A stretch of 35,707 nt of DNA from Synergistaceae bacterium (GCA_031263445.1 JAISFV010000012.1:1-35707); one strand, 5' to 3'. Shown: positions 22,539 through 31,923, numbered from the stretch's first letter. A program made the numbers and translations. Notes: generated by a model from the sequence alone, not told the origin.

Positions 22539-24611
22539 ATGACAAAAAAAAGGGTCTTATCGTCTTTTCTATTCGCGCTGGCGCTCGCCGCTGCCGTTTA
22601 CGCGCTGCCGGCCCTCGCGGCTGAGACGAACGGAGGGGAGGGGGACAGCGAACAGAACCTCATAGCGGCGGCGCAGGCGATGCGGGCCTCCGGGAGGGTG
22701 CAGTTCAACTTCAAGGATCTCGATGTCATCCAGTTCATACGCTTCATGTCGGAGCTGCTGGGCGAGAACATCGTCGTAAATCCGGGCGTGAAGGGCGCGG
22801 TTTCCGTGGTCTCCCCGAAGACGGTCTCCATCAGCGAAGCGCGGCAGGTGATGCTCTCCATACTGGAGATGAACGGGCTGTCCCTGCAGGGCATGGGCGG
22901 CTACTCGAAGGTTATGCCGATAAGTTCCGGGCCTTCCACCGGCAACGAGGTCGTAAAGGGGCCACAGAGCGTCACGCCGAGCGAGCAGATCGTCATACAG
23001 ATAGTACCCCTCGACTACGTGAAGGCGGGCTACGTCATAGAACCCGTCAGGCTCGGCACGCCAGGGGTCAACCTCGCCCCGCTCGCTACCGGCTCGGGCG
23101 TCCTGCTCACGGGCAAGGCCGTGTTGCTGAACAGGGCGGCGAGCATCATAAGGGCCCTCGACGTCCCCGACGGCGTGAGGGCGATAAAGACGATCCCGCT
23201 CCAGTACACGTCCGCGAAGCTCGTCGAGGGGCATCTGAACGCCATCGGCAAGGACGTGGCTTCAAAGCTCTCCGGGCTGTTCGCGATAGGGGACGAGCGC
23301 AGCAGCCAGGTCATCCTGGTAGGTTCCAGGCAGTCCATCCGCGAAGCCGAGAGGATACTGGCGGAGCTGGACATCCCGGCCACCGTCGGCAACTTCCACG
23401 TCTACAAGCTGCAGAACGCGGACGCCAAGACCGTCTCGGAGCAACTGAGCCAGGTCCTCTCCGTAGCGGCGCGCCTACAGCCGGATCAGCAGGGGACGTT
23501 CCCTTCCACCGTGGTGCCTGACCTGCCCACGAACAGCATAATCCTGACGGCGACGCAGGAGCAGTACTCTGCCATACGGGGGATAATAGAGGAGCTGGAC
23601 ACGCAGCCCAAGCAGGTTCTCTTGCGCGGGCTGATCGCGGAGGTCAACCTCTCCAAGCTCAACAACGCCGGGATCGACTGGTCGGCCTGGGGCGGGAGCG
23701 CCGCTGACAACCTGCTTATGGGCGGCAACGCCCAGCTCGGCTCGCAGGGCGTCCCGGCGGAGTTCCTCCAGTGGTTCAGGGAGATGACCAAAACGGAGGA
23801 CACGTACTACGACCAGCACGGCAACCTCGTCACGACGAACAATACCCAGGGCATGGGGCTCGTCTACGCGTACATAAAGATGCTCAACACATTCAACGCC
23901 ATAAATATCCTCTCTATGCCGAGGCTCATGTGTACGGACAACCTTCCGAGCGTCCTTCAGGTCGGCCAGGTCATCCCGCAGCTCAGAGGTTCGACTTCAG
24001 ACATCAGCAACCCGGCCGCCGTGCAGAACAGTTATGAGTACAAGGACACGGGGCTCATCCTGAAGGTGACCCCGCACATCCGGAGCGGCAACCTCGTAGC
24101 GCTCGACATAGAGCAGACCATAGAGGAGCTCGTCTCGACGACGGGCCAGCAGACGCCTACCACGTCGAAACGGCTCATCCAGACGAATGTGCAGGTAGGG
24201 AACGACGACACGATAATTCTGGGCGGGCTCATCAGGGAGGTCGAACGCACCCTCAAAAACAGGGTGCCGGGCCTCTCCTATATCCCTCTGATCGGAAACC
24301 TGTTCACGTCTTCCACGAGGGAGCGCGAGAAGGTCGATCTCATGGTCTTCCTCACGCCGAGCATCATTGAGACGCCGCGCCAGGCAGCGGAAGCCACGTT
24401 CAGCGTGACGACCGGGGAACCCGCGCTGAGCGAGGGCGAGCTGAAGACGATCATGAAAAATTACGAAGAATTCCAGAAGTCGAACAAGCAGGAAGGCGTG
24501 AGCCAAGGATCCATGCGGCCGTCGAGCGTGGACATTTTCCCGCCGCAGGCTTCTGAGAGGGAGATAGTCGACGTTGAACAGCCAGACGGCCAGAAATCAC
24601 AGGATCAATGA
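22539..24611 (+). CDS. gspD: Type II secretion system outer-membrane secretin GspD
   Basis: 690 residues with a signal peptide (1-27, hydrophobic core LFALALAAAVYA, cleavage after ALA). The N0 domain covers about 50-120 (VQFNFKDLDVIQFIRFMSELLG) and N1-N3 repeats about 150-370 (IKTIPLQYTSAKLVEGHLNAI; FHVYKLQNADAKTVSEQLSQVL with a Pro/Asn loop; VLLRGLIAEVNLSKL). The secretin core covers about 370-620, with the typical VPGLSYIPLIGNLFTS end followed by DLMVFLTPSII. It forms the outer-membrane gate. A lipobox is absent, so it may need help to reach the outer membrane. A GGAGTGGGG site precedes the ATG. A charged 60-residue tail could be the S-domain region. Confidence 0.95.
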   Translation: MTKKRVLSSFLFALALAAAVYALPALAAETNGGEGDSEQNLIAAAQAMRASGRVQFNFKDLDVIQFIRFMSELLGENIVVNPGVKGAVSVVSPKTVSISEARQVMLSILEMNGLSLQGMGGYSKVMPISSGPSTGNEVVKGPQSVTPSEQIVIQIVPLDYVKAGYVIEPVRLGTPGVNLAPLATGSGVLLTGKAVLLNRAASIIRALDVPDGVRAIKTIPLQYTSAKLVEGHLNAIGKDVASKLSGLFAIGDERSSQVILVGSRQSIREAERILAELDIPATVGNFHVYKLQNADAKTVSEQLSQVLSVAARLQPDQQGTFPSTVVPDLPTNSIILTATQEQYSAIRGIIEELDTQPKQVLLRGLIAEVNLSKLNNAGIDWSAWGGSAADNLLMGGNAQLGSQGVPAEFLQWFREMTKTEDTYYDQHGNLVTTNNTQGMGLVYAYIKMLNTFNAINILSMPRLMCTDNLPSVLQVGQVIPQLRGSTSDISNPAAVQNSYEYKDTGLILKVTPHIRSGNLVALDIEQTIEELVSTTGQQTPTTSKRLIQTNVQVGNDDTIILGGLIREVERTLKNRVPGLSYIPLIGNLFTSSTREREKVDLMVFLTPSIIETPRQAAEATFSVTTGEPALSEGELKTIMKNYEEFQKSNKQEGVSQGSMRPSSVDIFPPQASEREIVDVEQPDGQKSQDQ

Positions 24612-26107
24612 GCGTCACGACGCCTGCGCCTAAAAAGCTGCCGCCATCAGAGCACGTGCTGGAGCTAATACCCAATGGCGTGAGCATCGACGCGCTCAGG
24701 GAGAAGGGCATAATCCCCATCGAACTGCGGGATTCCTGCATGGTCGTAGCCGCGTCAGGCGTGTCAGCCACGCTTGACGCCCAGATACTCGCCATGGGCG
24801 CGGGGAGGACCGCCTCAGTGGCCATTTACCCTGAGACGGAGATATCCGCCGTCATCAGGAACCTCTACGACCTGAAGAGCAGGGTGGGAGCTGAGACGCT
24901 GGACGCGATAGAGTCCGTGGACGACCTCTCCCAGCTCGCTCGCCAGGAGGTCTTGAGCGACACTGTGGACGCGCCCGTCATAAAGCTGGTGAACGGCATA
25001 TTGCTCGAAGCCATACGCGAGAGGTCGACCGACATCCACCTGGAGCCGTTCGAGGACAAACTCCTCGTGCGGTACAGGATAGACGGCGTCCTCCACGACA
25101 AGTACGAGCTCACGAAGGGACACCAGTCGCCCGTGACGAGCCGCGTCAAGGTCATGGCTAAGATGGACATAGCCGAGCGCTTTGTCCCCCAGGACGGCAG
25201 GATCGGCATCACTCTGGGCGACCGGGCCGTCGACATACGCGTAAGCTCGCTCCCGACCCAGCACGGGGAGCGGATCGTGATGCGCATCCTCGACAAGGCT
25301 AGGGGTCTCTTGACGCTGGAAGATCTCGGCATGGCGCCGAAGGAGAAGGAGAGGCTGGACTCCCTCATACGCAACCCGCACGGCATGATCCTCCTGACAG
25401 GCCCCACCGGCTCCGGTAAGAGCACGTCGCTTTACGCCATCATCCAGGCGCTCGCGCGCCCGGAGGTCAATATAATCACGGTCGAGGATCCCATAGAGTA
25501 CGACGTCCCCGGAGTAGGGCAGGTGCAGGTCAACGAGAAGGCCGGCGTCACGTTCGCAAGCGCCTTGCGTTCGATCCTGCGGCAGGATCCGGACATAATA
25601 ATGATAGGCGAGATGCGCGACTTCGACACGGCCCACATAGGTGTCCAGTCCTCCCTGACCGGACACCTCGTCCTCTCCACGCTTCACACGAACGACTCGG
25701 TCAGCGCCGTGTCGCGGCTCGTCGACATGGGCATAGAGCCGTACCTCATCGCGGGCTCGCTCTTGGGTGTCGTGGCCCAGCGCCTCGTTCGCAGGGTTTG
25801 CCCGAAATGCAGGAAGGAGTCACCGGCGCCGGCGGCCATGAAGAAATATGGCCTCGCGCGCGTATTCAAGGGCGAGGGCTGCGACTTCTGCGGCGATACC
25901 GGCTACAGGGGCCGGTTCGGCCTCTACGAGCAGTTTGACGTGACCTTTGAGATAGCCGAGGCGATATCGTCCGGCGAGAGCACGGCCACGCTGAAAAACA
26001 TGGCGAAGAAGAACGGCATGCGCAGCCTGCTCGAACTGGGCGTGGAGAGCGTCGCGTCGGGGGAGACTACGCCCGAAGAGATGATACGCGTCGTGGGAGA
26101 GGCGTAG
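24608..26107 (+). CDS. gspE: Type II secretion ATPase GspE
   Basis: 499 residues. Walker A is GPTGSGKST (K271), the Asp box VEDPIEYDVPG follows near residue 291, Walker B/His box is DPDIIMIGEMRD and TGHLVLSTLHTNDS, and the tetracysteine zinc motif is C398xxC401 ... C425xxC428. The N-terminal domain is shorter than in many GspE/PilB proteins. It powers pseudopilus assembly from the cytoplasm. Start overlaps gspD by four bases (ATGA). PilB-like function cannot be fully excluded, but the neighbours are type II secretion genes. Confidence 0.94.
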   Translation: MSVTTPAPKKLPPSEHVLELIPNGVSIDALREKGIIPIELRDSCMVVAASGVSATLDAQILAMGAGRTASVAIYPETEISAVIRNLYDLKSRVGAETLDAIESVDDLSQLARQEVLSDTVDAPVIKLVNGILLEAIRERSTDIHLEPFEDKLLVRYRIDGVLHDKYELTKGHQSPVTSRVKVMAKMDIAERFVPQDGRIGITLGDRAVDIRVSSLPTQHGERIVMRILDKARGLLTLEDLGMAPKEKERLDSLIRNPHGMILLTGPTGSGKSTSLYAIIQALARPEVNIITVEDPIEYDVPGVGQVQVNEKAGVTFASALRSILRQDPDIIMIGEMRDFDTAHIGVQSSLTGHLVLSTLHTNDSVSAVSRLVDMGIEPYLIAGSLLGVVAQRLVRRVCPKCRKESPAPAAMKKYGLARVFKGEGCDFCGDTGYRGRFGLYEQFDVTFEIAEAISSGESTATLKNMAKKNGMRSLLELGVESVASGETTPEEMIRVVGEA

Positions 26108-27259
26108 ATGCCGCTTTTCAAGATAAAGGGCTACGATGCCAAGGGCGTGATGAAGGCGCTCCGGAGGGATGCCGCGACGGAGGAGGAGCTCTTGAGGGCC
26201 ATGCAGCTCGAAGGCTTCGTCCCTGTTTCGGTGGAAGCCGACAAAAAAAAGGCGGGCGCGAAGAGGGCCAAACAACTGAACCTCGACAGCCAGAACCTGT
26301 TCTGTACGATGCTTTCGGCTTTTCTGAGGAGCGGGCTTGCCATAACGGAGGTTCTCGGGCTGCTGCACCGCCAGACCCGCGACAAGTCGCTGAAGGGAAT
26401 ATTTTCGGAACTGGCCCTCTCTGTCGAATCGGGCAGGTCGCTCGCGCAATCCATGAAGGCCATCGACGCATTTCGCCCGTCGATCGTCGGGATGGTGGAG
26501 GCGGGCGAACGCTCGTCGTCGCTGCCGGACGTCCTGGAGAAGGCTTCGTCCCTCCTCCAGGGGGAGATAACGCTCCGCCGCAGGCTCCAGTCCGCGCTCA
26601 TCTACCCCGTGCTGATGATGATAGTCGGCGCGTTCGTCGTCATTTTCCTGCTCACGTATGTCGTGCCGCAGCTTACGAGCATCGTCATCGACGCCGGCGG
26701 GACGCTGCCGCTCGTGACGCGGATGCTCCTTGGGATTTCTTCCGCCGTCAAGGCAGGCTTTTTGCCCGTCCTGCTGCTATCATACCTCGCTTACAGGCAT
26801 TTCAAAAAAAAAGGCAAGGATCTCTCCATACCGCTGTTCAAGGACATACGCAACAACCTCTCCGTCTCGCTGATCTTCTCGCAGCTTGCCACGCTCATAA
26901 AGACCGGTGTGCCTCTCGTGCAGGCGCTCGAGATGTCCGCGCCGATGGATCAGGCCGGGCGTATGCCGTTTTTGGCCGACGAGGTGCGTAAGGGCTACCG
27001 CTTTTCTCAGAGCCTGGAGAGGCAGGGTTCGTTCTCAGAGGACGTAATCGCGATCGTCCGCATAGGCGAGGTCGGCGGGAATCTCCCCGACTGCCTCGAC
27101 AGGATAGCCAAAAACTCGTGGGACTTCGCGCAGAACGCCATGCAAAAGTGGTCGACGCTGGCTGAGCCGATCATAATCATAGTGATGGGCGTGCTCGTCG
27201 GCTTCGTCGTGATGGCGGTCCTCCTCCCGATATTCAACCTGTCGGACCTGGCTAGGTAA
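26108..27259 (+). CDS. gspF: Type II secretion inner-membrane platform protein GspF
   Basis: 383 residues. Two T2SSF domains (about 65-190 and 260-380) have conserved FCTMLSAFLRSGLAITEVLGLL and the matching FSQLATLIKTGVPLVQALEMS. Three membrane helices lie near 175-200, 215-235 and 355-375. It forms the core of the assembly platform with L, M and E. ATG directly follows the gspE stop, and a VMGVLVGFVVMAVLLPIFNL ending is the family norm. Confidence 0.95.
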   Translation: MPLFKIKGYDAKGVMKALRRDAATEEELLRAMQLEGFVPVSVEADKKKAGAKRAKQLNLDSQNLFCTMLSAFLRSGLAITEVLGLLHRQTRDKSLKGIFSELALSVESGRSLAQSMKAIDAFRPSIVGMVEAGERSSSLPDVLEKASSLLQGEITLRRRLQSALIYPVLMMIVGAFVVIFLLTYVVPQLTSIVIDAGGTLPLVTRMLLGISSAVKAGFLPVLLLSYLAYRHFKKKGKDLSIPLFKDIRNNLSVSLIFSQLATLIKTGVPLVQALEMSAPMDQAGRMPFLADEVRKGYRFSQSLERQGSFSEDVIAIVRIGEVGGNLPDCLDRIAKNSWDFAQNAMQKWSTLAEPIIIIVMGVLVGFVVMAVLLPIFNLSDLAR

Positions 27260-27344
27260 AAGGTATTCAGGCCACCGTAAAATCGACATAATTGCTCTGT
27301 TGCTTTTTTAAGTCTTGTGTGAGAATAGCCTTCCCAACAGAATA

Positions 27345-27504
27345 ATGTCGGTTGATGATATCGGGAGAGATCGCGCTTGCGCGGCGCCGAAGGTGATCAG
27401 CGAAAACTCTCAGGCGAAAGGACCGGTATCGGACGAAACCCTGGAAAGCCACGCGCTTTGTGGCGCCGAAGAGGCAATCCGCCCGGGCGGAGAATCTTTC
27501 AGGC
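27345..27504 (+). ncRNA. Tandem glycine riboswitch
   Basis: Two aptamers in series show the signatures of this class. Aptamer one has ATCGGGAGAG near 27360, GCGCCGAAGGTG near 27388 and CTCTCAGGCGAAAGGACC near 27408. Aptamer two has ACCCTGGAAAG near 27438, GGCGCCGAAGAGGCAA near 27462 and TCTTTCAGGCAAA near 27496. It lies directly ahead of gcvT, as in many bacteria, and is known to act as an on-switch when glycine is abundant. The terminator immediately after it is the expression platform. Confidence 0.93.
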
Positions 27505-27550
27505 AAAAAAACAGGGGCGCGCCAGCTAATGGATGCGTCCCTGTTTTTTA
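27505..27550 (+). terminator. Terminator hairpin of the glycine riboswitch
   Basis: AAAAAACAGGG (27506-27516) pairs exactly with CCCTGTTTTTT (27539-27549), and inner GCGCG/TGCGT pairs extend the stem to about 16. The six T's serve as 3' arm and U-tract. Part of its 5' arm adjoins the second aptamer, so glycine binding can compete with terminator formation. Confidence 0.88.
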
Positions 27551-27577
27551 TTGGGCGAAAGATGAGGAGGAGTGAGC

Positions 27578-28690
27578 ATGTCAGGCCACGCGAACACAGG
27601 CGAGAACGAGAAACGCACACCGCTTTACGGCAGTCACGTCAAACTGGGCGGCAGGATGGTGCCCTTTGCCGGCTATCTGCTCCCGGTTCAGTATTCAGGG
27701 GTGATAGCCGAGCACATGGCTGTCAGGACCAAGGCAGGGCTGTTCGACGTATCCCACATGGGCGAGGTCATGTTTACGGGGAAAGACGCGCTCCTGAACC
27801 TGCAGAGGCTCCTGTCGAACGACTTCCGGGGGATGCCGGACGGCAGGGTGCGCTATTCGCTCCTGTGCAACGAGTCAGGCGGCGTCGTGGATGACTTGAT
27901 CGTCTACCGCTACGGCGACGAGAAGTATCTGCTCGTGGTGAACGCCGCTAACAGGGAGAAGGACGTGTCGTGGATGAGGGAGCGCCTCTCGGGCAGCGTG
28001 ACCATGGAAGACATATCAGACGACATAGCCCAGATCGCCCTCCAGGGTCCGGCGTCAGACGCAATCCTGCGGAGGCTCGCCAGCGAATCCGGGATGCCGG
28101 AGAAGTATTACACGTTCGTAGACGACGTCGCAGTGGGCGGCGTGAAGTGCCTCGTGTCGCAGACGGGCTACACCGGCGAGAAGGGTTACGAGCTTTACAT
28201 GCCGAATGCCGACGCGCCCGGGCTTTGGGAAAAACTCCTGGACGCCGGCGCGGATTTCGGACTAGTCCCTGCGGGGCTAGGCGCGCGCGACACGCTCCGC
28301 CTGGAGGCGGGGATGCCGCTCTACGGACACGAGATGGACGACGGCGTAACGCCTTTCGAGGCTGGCTTGGCGTTCGGGGTGAAGATGGGCAAGGATGATT
28401 TCATAGGGAAATCCGCGCTAGCCGGGCGTCTGAATCCTAGGAGGAAGCGGGTCGGCCTCAAGATCACCGGCAGAGGCATCGCGCGCGGGAACGAGTCCGT
28501 CTACGCGGACGGCGCCGCTGTCGGCAGGACCACGTCCGGCACGCACTGCCCGTTTCTAGGGTATCCGGTCGCGATGGCGCTGCTCGACGAACCGCACACA
28601 CTGGCCGGCTCGACGGCGGAAGTCGACGTCAGGGGACGCCGGATAGCGGCGGAGGTAGTCCCGATCCCATTCTATAAAAGAGCTAAGTAA
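27578..28690 (+). CDS. gcvT: Glycine cleavage system T-protein (aminomethyltransferase)
   Basis: 370 residues. It begins KRTPLYGSHVKLGGRMVPFAGYLLPVQYSG and contains RTKAGLFDVSHMGEV, folate-binding YTGEKGYELYM and GLGARDTLRLEAGMPLYGHE, all T-protein signatures. It transfers the aminomethyl carbon from H-protein to tetrahydrofolate and releases ammonia. The ATG at 27578 has AGGAGG seven bases upstream; the GTG two codons earlier is too close to that site. First gene of the gcv operon under the riboswitch. Confidence 0.96.
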   Translation: MSGHANTGENEKRTPLYGSHVKLGGRMVPFAGYLLPVQYSGVIAEHMAVRTKAGLFDVSHMGEVMFTGKDALLNLQRLLSNDFRGMPDGRVRYSLLCNESGGVVDDLIVYRYGDEKYLLVVNAANREKDVSWMRERLSGSVTMEDISDDIAQIALQGPASDAILRRLASESGMPEKYYTFVDDVAVGGVKCLVSQTGYTGEKGYELYMPNADAPGLWEKLLDAGADFGLVPAGLGARDTLRLEAGMPLYGHEMDDGVTPFEAGLAFGVKMGKDDFIGKSALAGRLNPRRKRVGLKITGRGIARGNESVYADGAAVGRTTSGTHCPFLGYPVAMALLDEPHTLAGSTAEVDVRGRRIAAEVVPIPFYKRAK

Positions 28691-28698
28691 GGAACCAG

Positions 28699-28740
28699 TC
28701 TGCCCGTTTCGCTCAGGAGGACATTTAATCAGCGGTTCAT
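28699..28740 (+). repeat. Intergenic repeat copy B
   Basis: The 42 bp partner of the copy at 13904-13946, with 37 matches in 43 aligned columns including one gap. It begins eight bases after the gcvT stop and ends about 37 bp before gcvH. Both copies lie in the same orientation and just after the stop of a plus-strand gene. Confidence 0.55.
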
Positions 28741-28777
28741 AAACACCAAACCAAAAACCAATAAGGAGGAGTTTATT

Positions 28778-29158
28778 ATGGAATTTCCGTCAGACCTTTC
28801 ATATTCAAAGACGCATGAGTGGGTACAGGATACCGGCAGCCGGACGGCTAGGATAGGCATCACGGACTACGCGCAGAACGAGCTGGGGGATATCGTCTTC
28901 GTCAATCTCCCGGAGGCAGGGGACGAAGCGTCGAAAGGGGAGAGGATCGCCGACGTGGAGTCCGTCAAGGCCGTGTCGGACATCATAAGCCCGCTCTCCG
29001 GCGTTGTAAAGGCCGTCAACAAGGACGTGGCCGACAACCCGGAGCTTATGAACTCGGATCCTTACAAGGCGTGGCTCATCGAGATAGGGGATATCTCAGA
29101 TCACGAGGAACTGCTGGACGCGGATGGCTACAAGGCGCTCTGCGAAGAGGAGGGGTAG
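28778..29158 (+). CDS. gcvH: Glycine cleavage system H-protein
   Basis: 126 residues, normal for the lipoyl carrier. LSYSKTHEWV opens the fold, and ADVESVKAVSDIISPLSG carries the lipoylated lysine K64, flanked by the hairpin turn. It shuttles the methylamine group between the P, T and L proteins. Strong AAGGAGGAG site eight bases before the ATG. No lpd (L-protein) gene is in the window, so dihydrolipoamide dehydrogenase must be elsewhere. Confidence 0.97.
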   Translation: MEFPSDLSYSKTHEWVQDTGSRTARIGITDYAQNELGDIVFVNLPEAGDEASKGERIADVESVKAVSDIISPLSGVVKAVNKDVADNPELMNSDPYKAWLIEIGDISDHEELLDADGYKALCEEEG

Positions 29159-29160
29159 CG

Positions 29161-30474
29161 GTGGCATACTACGTCCCGTCCACAGAAGCCGAACAGAAAG
29201 AGATGCTGGCCGCAGTCGGCGTCGCGACCTTCGACGATCTCTTCGCGGCGGTGCCTGGCTCTCTCAAAATCAAGGGGCTGGACATGCCGGATGGCCTCTC
29301 CGAGTTCGAGGTTCGCGGCAAAATCGAGGGGATTTCCCATAAAAACGTGGCCTTCAAGTCCATTTTCAGGGGCGCTGGCGCGTATAACCACTATATCCCG
29401 GCGCTTGTAAAGCAGATAGCCTCGAAGGAGGAATTCGTCACGGCGTATACGCCGTACCAGGCAGAGATAAGCCAGGGCGTCCTGCAGTCGATCTTTGAGT
29501 TTCAGACCATGATGTGCGAGCTGACGGGGCTGGACGCCTCCAACGCGTCCGTCTACGACGGCGCTTCCGCCGCTGCGGAGGCGGTTGGCATGTGCCGTGA
29601 CAGGAAGCGTTCCGCCGTCTTGGTCTCGGAGTCCGTGAACCCGGCCGTGCTGGAGACGATAAAGACCTACTGCTACGCGGCAGGCGCGGGAGTGCGGCCC
29701 GTGCCGCTCAAGAATGGCGTCACCGACGCGGGCGCGCTGGCGTCGATGCTGGATGAGTCTGCCGCCTGCATTTACGTCCAGCAGCCGAACTTTTACGGGC
29801 TGATCGAGGACGCGGAGAAGCTGGGGGAGATCGCGCACTCGCGCGGGGCCAGGTTCGTGACGGGCGTCAACCCGGTCGCTTCCGCGATACTTAAGACCCC
29901 TGCGGAGTGCGGCGCGGACATTGCCTGCGGGGACGCGCAGCCGTTTGGTATGCCGCTCGCCTTCGGAGGCCCGTACCTCGGGTTTATGACGGCCTCCGGC
30001 GAGATGGCGCGGAAGCTCCCGGGCAGGATAGCAGGGCAGACCAGGGACATCGACGGCAAGCGGGCGTTCGTCCTCACCCTTCAGGCAAGGGAGCAGCACA
30101 TAAGAAGGGAGAAGGCGTCTTCCAATATCTGCTCCAATCAGGCGCTCTGTGCCCTTACTGCTTCCGCCTACCTCACGGTGCTTGGCCCTGACGGGCTGCG
30201 GGGCGTAGCCGAACTGTGCCTGTCCAAGGCTCGCTACGCCGCCCGTAGGATAAGCGCTATAAAGGGGTTTGAGTTGCTCTATCCCGGCGAGTTCTTCCAC
30301 GAGTTCGTGACGGCATGCCCGTGCGACGCCACGGCTGTCGAAAAACGCCTCGCCGGGCGCGGCATCCTGGGAGGGCTGCCCGTCAGCGGCGGCATCCTGT
30401 GGTGCGTCACAGAGATGAACACGAAAGAGCAGATAGACGAGCTCGCAGCGGTCTTGGAGGAGGTAGCCAGATGA
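29161..30474 (+). CDS. gcvPA: Glycine dehydrogenase (decarboxylating) subunit 1
   Basis: 437 residues, the alpha half of the split P-protein. Signatures are FRGAGAYNHYIPALVKQI, TAYTPYQAEISQGVLQSIFEFQTM split over strands, DGASAAAEA and a late GQTRDIDGKRAFVLTLQAREQHIRREKA stretch. The PLP-binding subunit is encoded next. GTG start at 29161, two bases past gcvH, with GAGGAGGGG upstream. Together with subunit 2 it decarboxylates glycine and loads H-protein. Confidence 0.95.
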   Translation: MAYYVPSTEAEQKEMLAAVGVATFDDLFAAVPGSLKIKGLDMPDGLSEFEVRGKIEGISHKNVAFKSIFRGAGAYNHYIPALVKQIASKEEFVTAYTPYQAEISQGVLQSIFEFQTMMCELTGLDASNASVYDGASAAAEAVGMCRDRKRSAVLVSESVNPAVLETIKTYCYAAGAGVRPVPLKNGVTDAGALASMLDESAACIYVQQPNFYGLIEDAEKLGEIAHSRGARFVTGVNPVASAILKTPAECGADIACGDAQPFGMPLAFGGPYLGFMTASGEMARKLPGRIAGQTRDIDGKRAFVLTLQAREQHIRREKASSNICSNQALCALTASAYLTVLGPDGLRGVAELCLSKARYAARRISAIKGFELLYPGEFFHEFVTACPCDATAVEKRLAGRGILGGLPVSGGILWCVTEMNTKEQIDELAAVLEEVAR

Positions 30475-31916
30475 AGCTGAATTTTGAGAAGAGCAGGGAA
30501 GGGCGCGCCTTCCCCGTATTGCCGCAGCTCGACGTCCCTAAGGATGATTTGCCCGACGGTTTCCTCAGAAAGAGTCCGCCGCGTCTGCCGCAGATGGCCC
30601 AGCCCGATATCTCGCGGCATTACACCGAGCTGGCGAAGCGGACCCACGGCGTGAACGACGGGTTCTATCCGCTTGGCTCCTGCACGATGAAGTACAATCC
30701 GAAGCTGAACGACGAGATGGCTGCCCTGCCCGGTTTCACGGGCATCCACCCGCTCCAGCCGCCTGAAACCGCTCAGGGGTGCCTTGAGGTCCTGTTTGCC
30801 GCAGAAAAGCTGCTATGCGAGATCACCGGCATGGACGCCATGACGTTCCAGCCAGCGGCAGGGGCGCACGGCGAGTTCACCGGCGTCCTTCTGATAAAGG
30901 CGTGGCACGACTCCAGGGGCGACAAGAAACGCTCGAAAATCATCGTCCCCGACTCCGCGCACGGTACGAACCCGGCGACGGCCAGCATGACCGGCTATCA
31001 GGTGGTGAACGTCCCGTCGGACGCGGACGGCGGGGTGGACATGGCGGAGCTCAGGAAGGCTGCGGGGGATGACACGGCGGGCCTCATGCTCACGAACCCG
31101 AATACGCTTGGCATCTTCGACAAGAACATACTGGAAATCACCAGGGTCGTCCACGAGGCGGGCGGGTTAAATTACTACGACGGCGCTAACCTGAACGCCG
31201 TGATGGGCATAGCGCGCCCCGGCGACATGGGCTTTGACGTGGTTCACCTGAACCTGCACAAGACCTTCTCGACGCCGCACGGCGGGGGAGGGCCGGGTTC
31301 CGGCGCCGTCGGCTGCAAGGCGCGGCTCGAGCCTTTCCTGCCCAAGCCCCGGGTCGTCCGCGACAGAGAAGGCTTCGCCTTTGCGGATCCCGAACGCAGC
31401 GTGGGCAGCGTCAAGGCTTTCTACGGGAACTTCCTCGTAACGCTGCGCGCCCTGGTTTACATGCTCACGCTCGGCGCGGGCGGTTTGCGTGACGCTGCGA
31501 GGAATGCCGTCCTGAACGCGAACTACATGATGAAGGGCCTGTCCGGTGACTACGACGTTGCATACCCAGGGATATGCATGCACGAATTTGTCCTGACGCT
31601 CGAAAAACTCAAGAAGGAGCGCGGCGTCTCGGCGATGGACGTAGCCAAGTCGATGCTGGACTACGGCATGCATCCGCCGACGATGTATTTCCCCCTGATC
31701 GTGAAGGAAGCCCTGATGATCGAGCCGACCGAGACCGAGTCGCGCGAGACGCTCGACCGAGCTATCGCCGTCCTCCGCGAGATCCGCGCGCGCGCCGACG
31801 ACGACCCGGGGTCCCTGCACGACGCCCCGCTTCACACGCCTGTCCGCAGGCTCGACGAGGTGGGTGCCGCGAGGCACCCGGTGCTGAAATATAATTTCGA
31901 CGAGGCGCTTGATTAG
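30471..31916 (+). CDS. gcvPB: Glycine dehydrogenase (decarboxylating) subunit 2
   Basis: 481 residues, the PLP-binding beta half of the split P-protein. LGSCTMKYNPKLND, AGAHGEFTGVLLIKAWH, PDSAHGTNPATASMTGY and HLNLHKTFSTPHGGGGPG with Schiff-base K264 are all recognisable. Start ATG at 30471 overlaps the gcvPA stop (ATGA). It ends the gcv operon. The split form is typical of many anaerobes and archaea, unlike the fused protein of E. coli. Confidence 0.96.
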   Translation: MKLNFEKSREGRAFPVLPQLDVPKDDLPDGFLRKSPPRLPQMAQPDISRHYTELAKRTHGVNDGFYPLGSCTMKYNPKLNDEMAALPGFTGIHPLQPPETAQGCLEVLFAAEKLLCEITGMDAMTFQPAAGAHGEFTGVLLIKAWHDSRGDKKRSKIIVPDSAHGTNPATASMTGYQVVNVPSDADGGVDMAELRKAAGDDTAGLMLTNPNTLGIFDKNILEITRVVHEAGGLNYYDGANLNAVMGIARPGDMGFDVVHLNLHKTFSTPHGGGGPGSGAVGCKARLEPFLPKPRVVRDREGFAFADPERSVGSVKAFYGNFLVTLRALVYMLTLGAGGLRDAARNAVLNANYMMKGLSGDYDVAYPGICMHEFVLTLEKLKKERGVSAMDVAKSMLDYGMHPPTMYFPLIVKEALMIEPTETESRETLDRAIAVLREIRARADDDPGSLHDAPLHTPVRRLDEVGAARHPVLKYNFDEALD

Positions 31917-31923
31917 CGCCGCA

